Positions 1 through 11,375 of a stretch of DNA of 64,000 nt are shown here, piece after piece (position 1 is the first letter of the stretch; every line of letters begins with the position of its first letter). A program made the translations under genes and the position numbers. Location: NCBI RefSeq assembly GCF_019175285.1, contig NC_056527.1, positions 71,911,937-71,975,936 on the forward strand, written 5' to 3'. Source of the stretch: Sceloporus undulatus (Eukaryota > Chordata > Lepidosauria > Squamata > Phrynosomatidae). A model generated the notes under the pieces. The model was not told the DNA's origin and searched no databases. It worked only from the letters and a program-made list of their open reading frames with translations.

Positions 1-59
1 GTGATTTATGATTTTTTATAATGATTTAAAAATTTTAATAATTATTTTTTTAAAAATTT

Positions 60-885
60 AAAAAGGAAGAAAAAGGAGATAGAAAGAGGATCCGAATCCT
101 TAATGCAGCTGTTTACTGACATGTACAAAAGGACAGAGAGAATATAATCAATGCCATCAAAAGGAAGAAATACTAATAAAAATGGAAGAAGAAACCTCTT
201 CCACAGGTTCCCCCAAAAATGAAAGGGTCATGTAAACCAAGAATAGGGATACTGAATGATAAAAAGGAGGAACATGTTATACATTGAGAATAATATATGG
301 AAGGAATAAAGTGAAGAACTATATAATAGAGAAGAAACAATGTCAAATTCTTTCAAAGAAGAACCTTTTAAAAAAGAACTTTTAATGAAGAACCCAGAAT
401 TTTAAAATGTAAAGAAGAAACTACTCTCAAAACACTTTGAAGAAATAAATCACCCAGAACAGAGGGCATATCAATAGCACTCTTTCAAGCTAGACAGACA
501 TATTTTATCCAAAATCTAACAAAAGAAAATTCCACCAAATATACAGGAGGGGGGAATAGTCCACAGGCTGGAAAACCTCAACATAAATTCCAATCCCAAA
601 GAAATGGGACAACAGGGATTGTAATAACCAGGTAATAACTATCACATCACATTAATCTCCCCTGCAAGCAAATCTCCCATGCTCAGGATGTTGCTGAGAA
701 TAATAAATACTTTAGGAAAAGATGAAGACTGCATTAGAAATGCACTGAATCATTACAGAAAACCAGGACCCTGAATTTGCAAGAGATGAGCAGCACTTGG
801 AAGCCTCATATTCATAAGGTCATCATGAGTTGAAGCTGACTTGACATCAGACAGCAAGTTCCATTTGTAATCAAAATGTAAATAA
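60..885 (+). repeat. Decayed RTE/BovB-like LINE fragment
   Basis: Around 590-720 the translation reads ITLISPASK and MLRMLLRIIN, matching the ALISHASKVMLKIL block of RTE/BovB reverse transcriptase, after a Pro-Lys-Lys run. The rest is AT-rich and heavily decayed. It lies in the left-edge flank of the SPMIP7-like gene. Confidence 0.5.
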
Positions 886-1018
886 TATTTAAAAGCAAAT
901 TAAATTAATAAATTTGTAATTATTGTGAATTAATTGTACTTTTTATTTACTATATACTAAATATAATTTCAAGAACAAAGTTACCTATAATTAATTTTAT
1001 GTTCCTAATATTGAAGTC

Positions 1019-1225
1019 AGAGAGCCAATGTGGTGTAGTAGTTTGACCACTGGACTATGACCAGGGTTTAAATTCCCATTCAGCCATGGAAAACCAATGA
1101 GTAAGTCACACTCTCTCAATCTCGGGGGAAGCCAAAGACAAACCCCCTCTGAACAAATCTTACCAAGAAATTGCTATAATAGGTTCATCTTAGGGTCACC
1201 ACAAGTCAGAAACAATTTGGACACT
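1019..1225 (+). repeat. tRNA-derived SINE
   Basis: The head (TGGTGTAGTAGTTTGA, then GGGTTTAAATTCCC) resembles A- and B-box promoter elements. The body has the lizard SINE text around GTAAGTCACACTCTCTCA and CCCCCTCTGAACAAATCTTA, and the tail reads ACAAGTCAGAAACAATTTG. It is not a functional tRNA. Confidence 0.75.
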
Positions 1226-1429
1226 TCAGAAAATACTGCATATTTTTCAGTTTTTAATTTCCCCAAGCATTTCCTTACCTCAAACAAGATAAAAAGTGCA
1301 CACCTAAACACACAAATAATTTTTCCTATAGGTTTTTCAAGGCTTTGGCAATTTCCTGATCACAAGACAGCATGAAATCAAGAACCCTAAGTTTTCTTTG
1401 ACTGAAGCTGAAGTAGTAATTACAGGGAA

Positions 1430-1457
1430 CACCCCCCCACACACACACACACACAAA
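1430..1457. repeat. C run and (CA)n microsatellite
   Basis: Eight C followed by about ten CA dinucleotides. Confidence 0.9.
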
Positions 1458-1657
1458 ACATTGATACCAAAATCAGTGGAGCCTCAAGTCTCATTAAATA
1501 CAATGGCATAGAAATGGTGCTCCTTGTATAACATTACACAATCAAGGTTTGCTTCGGGGGTATATTCAAACAAGGGATGACTGAATCTGTGGATAAGGAA
1601 TCTGTGGGTATGGAGGGCTGACTGTACTAGATAAAGAAGGAAAGTGAAGTATACATA

Positions 1658-1766
1658 CTAGGAAGATTTCACATAATGTGGCTTGGCACTTCGAACTCTG
1701 CTGCGTATAATTACATCTACATTTTGGTTGTCTAGGTCGTCAACATTCTCAGCACCAGCACAGCCT
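1658..1766 (-). CDS. SPMIP7: SPMIP7-like exon 6 (last exon in window)
   Basis: The acceptor is CTTTCTTCCAAACAG. In phase 2 it encodes GCAGAENVDDLDNQNVDVI and then RSRVRSAKPHYVKSS, followed by TAG. The TAG overlaps a good splice donor (TA then GTATGT at 1657), and a weaker donor, GTGAAA, lies at 1672. Either it is the terminal exon, or the transcript splices here to exons beyond base 1. The expected longer family length favours the second reading. Confidence 0.72.
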
Positions 1767-2104
1767 CTGTTTGGAAGAAAGGTGTGTGAAAGTGGGACAA
1801 AAACCATCTATAAATAATTTGTAACACAGATGCTGAGGCCACTGAAGCAAACTCCAAGTTTTTCATTATTTATTTAAAAAGTGCACAAGAATACACACAT
1901 ATGAATTTCCCTCTGTGTAGTCATATCCCAAGGTGAATCAAAAGATCAGACAGTATTTGCAGTAAAAATGGTTAGTATTTTTCACTATATGTGTCATGAA
2001 CAAATTTGGGAAAGCTGAAAATAACATGTGAATCTTGATTGCTTCCAATGTTTTTCATACTCAACCCAGCAAACAATTATGAACAGTTAAATCAGGTTAA
2101 ATCA

Positions 2105-3052
2105 TAACTAATGACTCAGCCTACAGTCCACTAAGTTTTACAAAATAAATTTCAACAGGGAGAAATGTAGGATATTACACTTGGGCAGTAAAAATGAAAT
2201 GCACAGATATAGGACATGTGGCTTGACTGCAGAAAGGGATCTCAAAGTCCTAGTAAGGAGAGAAGAGTGCAGTTTAAAAAGCCAATGTGATTCTAGGCTG
2301 TATAGCAATAGCAATATAGCAATAGCAAGTGCATTTCTATATAAGTGCACTTAAGCACTCCCTAAGCAGTTTACAATATGTAAACTAATCAATAGAAGTA
2401 TAATGTCCAGATCGAGGGACGTAATCTGTTCTGCTTTGGCCAGACCTCACCTGGAATACTGTGTCCAGTGTTGGGCACTACAATTAAAGAAGTATATTGA
2501 GAAGTTGGAGCATGTCCAGAGGAAGGCAATCAAAATAGTGAAAGGTATGAAAACCATGCCCTGTGAGGAGAGGTTTACAGTGCTGAGTACCGTATGTTTA
2601 GTCTGGGAGATTATCACACCAGTTTTTATTCCCACACTAGGTATGGGATGTGTAAACACACAGGAACATGCCTAGCATGGGAATAAAAGATGGTGTGATA
2701 ATCTTCCTGGAGAAAAGAAGATTAAAGGGGGACGTGATAGTTCTGTTTAAATATTTGAAAGGATATCATGTTAAGGATGAAGCAAGCTCATTTTCTGCTG
2801 CTCCAGATGCTAGGACATGGATGTACAGTATTCAGACTACAAGAAAACATATTATGCTTCAACATTAGACAGAATTTCCTGGTGGTAAGAGGTGTTCAAG
2901 AGTGGACCATGCTGCCATCTCCTTTTCTGGAGGTTTTTAAACAGACTGAATGGACATCTGTTGGAAGTGCTTTGACTGTGTATTCCTGCATGGCAGCGGG
3001 TTTGACTAGATGGCCCTTGTGGTCTCCTCCAACTCTGATTCTTTGATTCTAC
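2105..3052 (+). repeat. CR1 LINE 3' part with two small insertions
   Basis: Encodes the decayed end of CR1 ORF2 (INFNREKCRILHLG, then ARPHLEYCVQCWA and EKLEHVQRKAIKIVKG) and the 3' UTR, ending in GATTCTTTGATTCTA, the CR1 tail repeat. A SINE tail fragment (about 2296-2395) and a 103-bp TIR element (2605-2707) interrupt it. Confidence 0.85.
2605..2707. mobile_element. 103-bp MITE with TATCACAC-type ends
   Basis: The ends are inverted copies: GGGAGATTATCACACC on the left and GGAAGATTATCACACC read from the right. The inner arms also pair (TTTTATTCCCA/TGGGAATAAAA). It splits the CR1 text for FSLEKRR. No clear target-site duplication. The TIR resembles that of the element at 53443-54591. Confidence 0.7.
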
Positions 3053-3484
3053 ATCATAACTTTACCGTCTGAGTTTTACCATTGGAGGCAAATAGCAAAA
3101 ATATTATCATGCCACTGGTGGATTATAAACTATGCAGGCCAGAAGGAAATAAAATGCTCACTTTCATGATTGGTGTGGGGTGGCTTTTGCGACCAGATTG
3201 TTTTTATCACTGGTCGTGCATCATCTTGTGTGTTTTGTGATATTGATAAGGCCCACAAAAGTTGTTTCCCTGATCTCCATTACACCTGCTTCTTCTCTAG
3301 TCAATCAAATGTTTATTTTGGTCTATGATCAGCTGTATAAAAATGAGAATAAAAATAATAAAAGTATTTAACTTTGAGCATAAAACAGGACAAGTTAAAC
3401 TTCCAAACAAGGAAGAGTAATGTGTACACAGATTTGTAGCATCACACTACATGCAGCAGCATATTATTTAGCAACACTAAGGTG
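3053..3484. other. Intron DNA without recognised feature
   Basis: AT-rich with short ORFs only. No splice-bounded exon or known repeat identified. Confidence 0.5.
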
Positions 3485-3690
3485 CCATCACACTGTAGAA
3501 TTAATTAAGTTTGACACCGCTTTAATTGTCATGGCTCCATTCTATGGTATCCCGGGATTTGTAGTCTATTGAGGCACCAGAGAAGTTTAAATTTCTCACA
3601 AAACTACAAATCATAGAATTCCATAGCATCAAGCTATGGCAGTTAAAACAGTGTCAAATTGCATTAACTCTGCAGTAACTGATTCATTTA
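3485..3690. mobile_element. Fold-back MITE (hAT-like)
   Basis: Roughly palindromic over 200 bp. The left arm has CATGGCTCCATTCTATGG and a TTTGTAGT core. The right arm carries the reverse complement (CCATAGCATCAAGC...) and ends near TTAACTCTGCAGTAACTG. This layout is common in lizard non-autonomous hAT elements. The superfamily is inferred. Confidence 0.6.
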
Positions 3691-3898
3691 CATCTGATAA
3701 GAAAGCCTACTCAAAAAGATAAAGAGGCTGCTGCTATCTTCCATAGCATCTAGCCTTATAATTCTGGGAACTTCACAAATAGAGCAAAAAGAAAAGGGCT
3801 CTCCCTTACAACTGGCACAAATGCAGCTAATACCCAATGACACATTGTCTCTAAATCCAGAATCTTAATATTTAAGAGCATTTTCAGATTTCACACTT

Positions 3899-3980
3899 TC
3901 CAGATGTGTTGGACTATAATTCCCATCAATCCCAGCAGCATGACCTATGGTGATGGCAAATGAAGTCTAAAACACCTGGA
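3899..3980. mobile_element. Short fold-back DNA element
   Basis: The left end CCAGATGTGTTGGACTATAA and the right end, read inverted as CCAGGTGTTTTAGACTTCA, form imperfect TIRs. It resembles the widespread reptile repeat around GTTGGACTACAACTCCCAT. Confidence 0.6.
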
Positions 3981-4177
3981 GTGTATTTGGTTGGGAAAGG
4001 CTGCCATGTAACCAACATGAATATTTTATATCAATCTTCCATATCTTTTAAAGGCCTTTAAAAGATGTATTAAGAAAGCAGTAACCACCACATCTCGTAG
4101 TAGTGAATTTCAAAAATTAATTCATGCATTTTAGGTGAGCATGCTTTGGTCCTTATGCATAACCATAAGGATAAGTT

Positions 4178-4378
4178 TAGTATGTGGAGAGATCTTGTAG
4201 CACCTTTGAGACAAACTGAAGGATAGAAATTGGCATCATGAGCTTTCATAGACGCATGTCAACTTTCTCAGATGCATTACTTCCTCAGATGCACAGACTG
4301 AAGACTACGAAAACTCATGCTGCTAATTTCCTTCTTTCAGTTAGTCTCAAAAGTGCTACAAGATCTCTTCACATACTG
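4178..4378. mobile_element. Fold-back MITE, 200 bp
   Basis: The ends pair: AGTATGTGGAGAGATCTTG on the left against AGTATGTGAAGAGATCTTG read from the right. The arms continue through TAGCACCTTTGAGAC. A central text, CATGAGCTTTCATAGAC, marks the known amniote fold-back family. Confidence 0.75.
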
Positions 4379-4477
4379 ATTCTACAGACTAACATAGCTA
4401 TACTGTATCTTTCAATTAACTCTGGATTTGTAAATCTTTGCAAAAGCCATGTGGATTGTTGTTCATCATGGATGTTT

Positions 4478-4865
4478 TCACAGAATCAAAGAACTGGAGG
4501 ACCATCTAGTCCAAAGGTCTGCTATACAGGAATCAATGGCTTAAAGCATTCTTGAGAGGTTTTGTTTAAAATCCTCCAAAGAAGGACAGTCCCCTACTTT
4601 CTTAGGTAGATTATTCAACTATTGAACAGATCTTACTGTCAGACAGTTCTTAATCTCTCCTCCCCTTGGGGTTTGAATACAAGCACTAATCAGTCTTCTT
4701 CCATCTTCTACATGGCGTTGTTTTAGATGTTTAAAGATAGTTATAATGTCACCTCTAAATTCTTTCTTCTTCAAGATAAACACAGCAAATTCCCTAGACT
4801 TTTCCTCATAAGGCTTGGTTTACAGAATTTTGACCATCCTGGGCCAATATGTCAGAGGCTAGTCT
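4478..4865 (-). repeat. CR1 LINE 3' end
   Basis: Minus-strand CR1 3' UTR and ORF2 end. The element's tail is at 4478 (AGAATCAAAGAACTGGAGGA on the plus strand). The text around the stop region mirrors plus-strand CR1 copies. 5'-truncated. Confidence 0.75.
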
Positions 4866-4929
4866 AAAGTATTATGTTCAGGAACTGGACACAGATTAGC
4901 CATGATAACAATCACATGCTCCGAGCCAA

Positions 4930-5575
4930 ATCTTGTACAGTGGGATAGAGTTGTCTGCACTGACCAGCCAGGCTGACATTACATCAACACAGTTGGCTCA
5001 TCCCCAGATCAGCCACTGCTCTGTCCAGTTATGGGCACCACAATTCAAAAAGGACATTGAGAAACTGGAGCGCATCCAAAGGAGAGTGACTAAAATGGTT
5101 AAAGTTCTGGAAACAATGCCCTATGAGGAACGACTTAGGGACCTGGGGATGTTTAGCCTGGAGAAGAGAAGGTTAAGAGGTGGTATGATAGCCCTGTTTA
5201 AATATTTGAAGGAATGTCATATTGAGGAGGGAACAAGCTTGTTTTCTGCTGCTCCAGAGACTAGGACCCGGAAAAATGGATGCAAGCTACAGGAAAAGAG
5301 ATTCCACCTCAATATTAAGAAGAACTTCCTGACAGTAAGGGTGTTCGACAGTGGAACACACTGCCTCAGAGTGTAGTGCAGTCTCCTTCCTTAGAGGTCT
5401 TTAAACAGAGGCTGGATGGGGGACGCTTTGATTGAGATTTCCTGCATGGCAGAGGGTTGGACTGGATGGCCCTTGCGGTCTCTTCCAACTCTATGATTCT
5501 ATGATTGAGAGTTCCTGCATGGCGGGGGTTGGAATGGACGGCCCTTGTCGTCTCTTCCAACTCTTTGATTCTATG
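4930..5575 (+). repeat. CR1 LINE 3' end with duplicated tail
   Basis: ORF2 C-terminus is readable (KLERIQRRVTKMVK, MPYEERLRDLG, LEKRRLRGGMIALFKYLK). The 3' UTR ends in the ATTCTATGATT repeat near 5505. A second partial copy of the last 70 bp (GAGAGTTCCTGCATGGC and following) runs straight on to 5575. Such a tail duplication may reflect slippage during target-primed reverse transcription. Confidence 0.85.
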
Positions 5576-5925
5576 AAAGAGATAGAGGATATCCTAAAGA
5601 GTAAAGCTATACAACTGAGCACCAAAGTTAGAATTGTCCAAGCCCTAGTATTCACAATACTGTGGAAAAAGTAGATAAAAAGAAAATCAACTCATTTGAG
5701 ATGCGGTGTTGGAGAAGAGTACTGAGGATATTGTGGACAACCAGAAAGACAAACAAATGGGTCCTTGAACGAATCAGCCAGAAATACCCCTGAGGCCTGC
5801 ATGATTAAATCGAGGCTGTTATACTTTGACCGCATCATGAGAAGGCATGACTCACTGCAAAAAATCATGCTGGAAAAGATTGAGGGCATCTACCAAACTT
5901 GTATGTCTAAAAATAAAAGAGATAA
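5576..5925 (+). repeat. RTE/BovB-like LINE 3' ORF fragment
   Basis: Decayed translation includes LSTKVRIVQALVF, then SLQKIMLEKIEG, matching the RTE/BovB ORF end (VFPVVMYGCESW and MRRADSLEKTLMLGKIEG regions). It abuts the CR1 tail directly. Confidence 0.65.
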
Positions 5926-5934
5926 ATTTGGCAT

Positions 5935-7420
5935 GACTTGTTTTTGAGAAACCTATTTTGACTTTTATTGATCATGCTAAGCCTTTCTAAGTGCTTACAG
6001 ACAGTCTGTTTCATTTTCTGCTCTAGAATGATGGAAGGCTGAATGGGTGATAATTATTTTGGTCCTCTTTTTTCCCTTTTTGAAGATGGGGACATTTGCC
6101 CTCCTCCAGTCTGCTGAAATCTCTCCTGTTCACCAGGAATTCTCAAAGATTATTGCCAGTGGTTCTGAGATTACTCCTGCCAGTTCTTTTAATACCCTTG
6201 GAAGAAGCTCATCTGGCCGTTAGGATTTGAATGTTTAAAGTAGTCAGGTAGTCAGCAGTCCGCTGCCTTTCCCCTACTGCATCATTTGCTCCATTTTCCC
6301 CAGGTTGACCACAGTTCTCTTTTTGGGAGAAGAGCGAGGGAACGAAGGTGTTGAATAGTTCTGCCTTTTCTCTGTTTCCTGTTAGCATTTTTCTGTCTTC
6401 TCCATGTAGTGGCCCTATCATTTCTTTGTTCTTCCATTTGCTATGGACATAAAACAATAACAACAGCAAAACTATTTATTGTTTTCAAACTTTCTAACAG
6501 GGCTTGTTCTGTGCTTTAGCTTTTCTGACTCTCTTACTGCATATGCTGACTATTTTTCTCAATGACTGTTTGGTGATTTCTCTCTTTTGCCATTTCTTGG
6601 ACATGCCCCTTTTAAATCTTATCTCACTTGAAAGATTTTTAGACATCCGTCCTGGTTTTTTTAAGAACCTCCAGTTTTTCTCCAGAAAGGAACTGCTCCA
6701 AATTTTTCTTCCATTCCTCACTTTTAAAAAACACTCATCCATCATTAACCCCCTTCCTTTTTAGTATTCCTTCCCATCAAATCACATCCAGTATTTCCCT
6801 AAGCTTACTTAAATCAGCATTCTTAAAGACTAGAATGCATGTCTGAATATGCTTGGTTCTGCTTTCTACTGTATAACAAATTCCAGGAGAACATGGTCAC
6901 CAAAGGATTCCACCATGTCCTGCATTAACCAGGTTATCATGATTAGGATCAGATCAAAAAAAGTGCTCATACCTTTGTTTCATCTTCTACCTTCTAGACC
7001 ATGAAATTGTCTGCAAGACAACTGAAGAATTTGTTGGATCTTATATTTTTGGCAAAGTTTGACTTCCAACAAATATCAGGATAGCTAAAATCTCTCTTTA
7101 CTACAATCTCTCTTCTTTTGGAATATTTGGTCATCTGTTCCAGGAAGCAAAATCCAAGTCCTCATTTTGGCTGGGAGTTTGGTCTGTTGTTCTGAAATAA
7201 GCTATTACTACATTCCTAGTGTAACATTCATTCCACCAGGTTTCAGTGATGTCTATTATATCGTATTTGCTTTGCTGTTTTTTCAGAGATCAAGTTCATT
7301 AGAGTGCATTAGAGTAGAGGCATCTAACACTGTGGGGCATTTCTGCTATCTGCAAGGGGTATTCCATGGCTTGAATCTTCCAAGGTCACCTGCATGTTTT
7401 CTAACACTCACATATCTCAA
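5935..7420 (-). repeat. CR1 LINE, endonuclease to reverse-transcriptase part
   Basis: On the minus strand, near 7300-7180, stands the CR1 endonuclease start (text for NAQSMGNKQDEL...YDIIGITETW, decayed). Nearer 6745-6210 comes the linker and RT N-terminus (HSKWKNKEMIGPLHGEDRKM, REKAELFNTF). Several stops and frameshifts. Confidence 0.75.
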
Positions 7421-7649
7421 GATATGTTCAAAAAAAGCCTCAGTTTAGTTATTTTGAAACCTAGGGATAGTTTAGGCTTGAGTTCCTCTCACACTCATGT
7501 GTGTGTGTTTACAGTTCATGATATTTATAGAATTCTCTTCCAGCATTACCTTTAAAACAAGATCCCCCCTCCCGCCATAAGCTTTATTCACTGTCTAGCT
7601 TTCACAACCATACATAGAAATGAGGAATACTATGAAATGGATGATTCTA

Positions 7650-7788
7650 GAAGAAGGCCCTCCCTCCATCTGCCATCATCCAGCCTCTGAGGGAGAGAAA
7701 GGGACAGGCCAGCTCCACCAGGTCTAGCCCAGAATAAGAAGGCCCTCTCTCCATCTGCCATCATCCAGCCTCAGAGTGTGAGAATAAT
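7650..7788. repeat. Partial tandem duplication
   Basis: The text AAGGCCCTCCCTCCATCTG plus about 20 following bases recurs after about 88 bp with small differences. About 1.5 copies. Confidence 0.7.
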
Positions 7789-7794
7789 GCAATG

Positions 7795-8275
7795 TTCTGA
7801 TAGTTACTACGATTTCTGGTATCGCTTTCCTATGGACAAATATATTTATCATTTCTAGTCCATGGACCCTCTTTTGTTTTCCATATTTGATGACAGATTT
7901 TTGTCAGCACTTGAATAGATTTTGACTCTATAGCTTTAAGTAGCTCCATTTATATGCCATCTGTACCTGGTGATCTATTTCTTCTGTATGCTTTGAGAGC
8001 AGCTTCCATTCCACTTTCTAAAATTGTTGACCCATCAGTAAAAGTTCTTACTTTAATGACTGCTTTCTTTTCATCTCCTTTATATATCTTATATAGTTCT
8101 TCAGTGTCTTGCTTTCATCATCTTTTTATTTTTTCTTCACCAGTGTTTTTCTGTTGGACATATTTTCTTTTAATTTCTTTGATCTTGTAGAATAGGTCTT
8201 TTGTTCAGTTTTGTTGCTTCTGTTTCTTTGCATTGATCACTATAACTGTTTTCTTTGTCCCTATGCACAAGTTGC
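7795..8275 (-). repeat. RTE/BovB-like LINE fragment
   Basis: Minus-strand translation reads RRNRSPGTDGI, MELLKAIESKSIQVLTKI and HQIWKTKE, the RTE/BovB reverse-transcriptase N-terminal block. Decayed and truncated. Confidence 0.7.
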
Positions 8276-8564
8276 ATTCAGGACTCTGGCCCTCTCATCT
8301 GTTTACATTCTCTCATGGCAATGCCCCTGGTACTGGTCCACAGCAATTCTGGCAGAAGATTTTCCCCTATGTCTGTGGTGGGACTGAAAGAAAGTCATGA
8401 GAGTACCTTCTTGTGATGATGGGATTGCATGCTCCTGTACCACAAGAGGCTATGCTGCTGCTGGTGGGTCTCCCATGTCAGATAGGCTTTTCCTAAGTAG
8501 CAGTAGTGAGGTGTAGGATCTCTGAGGAAAATGGCACTAGCACCATAGCTAACACTTTTTACTA

Positions 8565-8818
8565 CAGTGGTGCCTCGGGTTACGAAATTAATTCATTCCG
8601 CCGCGGCGTTCGTAACCCGATTTTTTTCGTAACCCGAAAAAGCCATAGGCGCTAGCGCTAAAAGCCGCGATTTCGTGCGAAAAAGCGCCGAAAAGCGCCA
8701 AAAAATTTTTTCGTAAGCCGGAAAAAAAAACGTAACCCGGAACAGTTTTTTCCTATAGGATTTTTTCGTATCCCAGGAATTTCGTAAGGCGGTGCTTTCG
8801 TATCCCGGGGTACCACTG
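8565..8818. mobile_element. 254-bp mariner-type MITE
   Basis: TIRs are CAGTGGTGCCTCGGGTTACG on the left and CAGTGGTACCCCGGGATACG read from the right, flanked by TA duplications (8563-8564 and 8819-8820). The interior is A-rich and repeats GTAACCCG/GTATCCC motifs, with no transposase. TA sites and the CAGTGGT ends point to Tc1/mariner. Confidence 0.85.
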
Positions 8819-8820
8819 TA

Positions 8821-9124
8821 CTGTGCATAGGAAGCACAGGTAAACCACTTCTGAATGTCTTTTACCATGAGAAGTCTATGATGAGACAAATCCAAAACAA
8901 AAAAAGGGATAGTGCCAGATTATAAGATTCAGAAATAGCAGAGGACAACTACAAATACTGCTGTGGCTAATGATTCAATTGGACTCAAGCTGCAAGAATG
9001 TTCAGCTGTTGATGTGAACAGAGGTAAAAAGAAAGCCATTTCTGTGAGTCACTGTGGGGGGGAGAGGGCTGTGGAGGTAGTAGCCTAACTCTATATAACT
9101 GCTACCAGAGGTTTTCCAACTCAG
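8821..9124. other. Intron DNA without recognised feature
   Basis: No conserved coding or repeat signature recognised. Confidence 0.4.
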
Positions 9125-9295
9125 TCCAGCACAGAATGAGCTCAGGCTTGCTAGAGAGATTAAGAACAATAAAAGGGGCTTTTTGGTATTTTTGTAGCAA
9201 AAGGAGGAAGGAAATGGTAGAACCACTGCATGGAGAAGATGGAGAAATGAGAACACGGGACAGAGCAAAGGCAGAATTACTCAACAATTTTTTTT
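9125..9295 (+). repeat. CR1 LINE fragment (RT N-terminal linker)
   Basis: Encodes LLERLRTIKGAFWYFCSKR, then EPLHGEDGEM and RAKAELLNNFF, typical of CR1 ORF2 just before the RT domain. It ends in T and G runs. Confidence 0.75.
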
Positions 9296-9697
9296 TTGGG
9301 GGGGGGACTACAACTCCATTGATCAAGTTGGTTGGAGGATTTAGCAAGTTGTAATTGGAAAAAAATAGCATTTCCACATTTTTCATTGGCTCTTGCAAGA
9401 CATAAGTGCTCCTTGTTCATATGGTTGCCGTTAATTCAATGTGTATTGTCTCAGTGTCAGCCTTACCCTTTGATATCACAGAGGCTGACTGGAATGATGA
9501 AGAATTATTTTACCAGGAACTTAAATCCACAACTTAAAATTAAACTACTAAATTACTATCTACACATACACATTATAGGCTGACAGCCTGCAGGTCCAAA
9601 CAGCTTGAGTGATTCTCGAGTGTTTTGAACAGATGAAATTTCCTGTTTAAGGAAAGAGATCTATAATGATGGGGTGGGGGGTGTAATTCTTACTTAC

Positions 9698-9739
9698 GTG
9701 TATAAAGGGAGTTGCTGGGTTCGAGAACTTGAGCTAACA
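9698..9739 (-). CDS. SPMIP7: SPMIP7-like exon 5 (42-nt microexon)
   Basis: A very short exon: acceptor AATTTTAACAG, donor CAC then GTAAGTA, a near-perfect donor. With two bases carried from exon 4 it encodes FVSSSSRTQQLPLY, and it hands phase 2 to exon 6, giving YTGCAGAENV. Its support is the paired splice sites and the unbroken phase through three exons. Length alone would not identify it. Confidence 0.72.
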
Positions 9740-9929
9740 CTGTTAAAATTGAAAATATACACAAAATTAATTAAACTATCAAATAAATAAACCAAGTGAA
9801 ATAAATGAAAAATCAAACAACTATTTCCTCTATATATAAAGCCACAATATTATGTTAGGAAAAGTCATAGGGTCCAACTACACATTACCATGCTGTTACC
9901 AACTGCATGTATTTCTTTTGGTCTTAGAA

Positions 9930-9990
9930 AGGCGGTATACAAATAAAATTTTACTTATTTACTTACTTACTTATTTATACAGTAAATAGC
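9930..9990 (+). repeat. L2-type 3' tail plus (TTAC)n
   Basis: AAGGCGGTATACAAATAAA is the 3' end shared by L2 and its SINEs. It is followed by a TTAC/TTAT microsatellite, the usual tail. Confidence 0.6.
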
Positions 9991-10089
9991 AGTCATGGGC
10001 CTTCCACTCCAGACTGTTGCCTTGGTCGCAATAGAAGAAGCTTGCCTTCTCAATCATATTGAATTGATATCTCCATATTTTTTAGTCAT

Positions 10090-10700
10090 CTTGTTAGAAA
10101 GTTATATTCTTTCCTTTTTCAGGACTCTTCCTGGGATATCTCTCTAGAAATACTTTCCTTTGCTGTCTATCATTAGTTTTGTTTTGTTGTTTTGCTGTAA
10201 AATCATATCTCTCATGTGCTTCTTTATCCAGTACACAACATCTTTCAAGAGTTATTTTTTCAATTTTGCTAATTTTGAATTGATTCTATGCATTCTAGCA
10301 ATCTACCATACAAACTGTTGTAGGGATTCCCCTATATAATTCAGTAATATTGGTGTCCAATATTTATATAAATTCTTGTTGAGTTATTCTGGAATTTCCT
10401 CTTATTTTTAAACAGTTTTCTCTCTGGCTTCATTCAAGAACGTCTATTTTCTCTTTTAATCATTTTGATGTATTTTCTAATTTTCATGTTTTCATTATTT
10501 TTTCCTATATCTTCCTCTATCTTTTCCAAATTTTGTCTAATTTCTCTTAGTCCATCTTCAAATCTTGTTTCATCTCTCCTTTCATATCTTTCCAGTCCTG
10601 TCTCACTTCTTAAGGCTGTTTCTTGGTTTCCTCAGTAATAAGTAAATTTAGGTCTGACAGTTTTGACATCTGCTCCAATGAAGGTCTTCTTTGAATCAGA
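10090..10700 (-). repeat. L1 ORF1 fragment (coiled-coil region)
   Basis: On the minus strand a decayed charged helix-rich frame reads ETGLERYERRDETRFEDG, LREIRQNLEKIEED and NNENMKI, like the L1 ORF1 coiled coil. AT-rich DNA to about 11180 may be more of the same element. Confidence 0.55.
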
Positions 10701-11192
10701 CCTGAGACCTAGTCTGCCTTCCCTTTACTATTAGATGATTACAGTGCTTAATATTTAACTGTATATCTAATTCCTTAATCTGGTTTCTATACAGTGCTAT
10801 ACAATTCTTCTATAATTTGTGCACTTTAAATATAATTGCCAGATTATTACAACAATAGATGTCACTGCAGAGTTAAATATAGTCTTTGTTATAGTTTTCA
10901 GGGTCCTTTTCTTTTTGTTCTGGTTTTGGCTTCACTTATCTTGATGTACTTTGTCTTCAATGTCTTTTTCTTTCTCTAGCTTTTACTAACCTTGACCTGC
11001 ACAGCTGATCTTATTAAAAACTTATGATTTTAGTTTCTTTGTTCTTAATTTATAAGTCACACAGTAAATATTTTGAAATTATATACAGTTTGTCTTAAAT
11101 ATCCTTATTTCTATAGAAAGGGCATTAATATCATAACATTACAATATATTCTACATATGTACTATAAGAAAAACACCATACAAAAATACTAA

Positions 11193-11375
11193 TTACTTTT
11201 TGTGAAGTCGAAGGCTTTCATGGCCGGCATCCATAGCTTTTTGTGGGTTTTTCAGGCTATGTGGCCATGCTCTAGAAGAGTTTCTTCCTGACATTTCGCC
11301 AGCATCTTTGCCAACTAGAAACTCTTCTAGATCATGGCCATATAGCCCGAAAAATCCACAAAAAGCTATATAGTT
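11193..11375. repeat. Penelope-like element terminus, fold-back
   Basis: Contains GAAGTCGAAGGCTTTCATGG and the CATGGCCATATAGCCCGAAA text of lizard Penelope termini. Two inverted arms (about 11240-11305 and 11310-11370; AGCTTTTTGTGG/CCACAAAAAGCT) make a hairpin. This is the terminal-repeat arrangement of Penelope copies. Confidence 0.65.
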
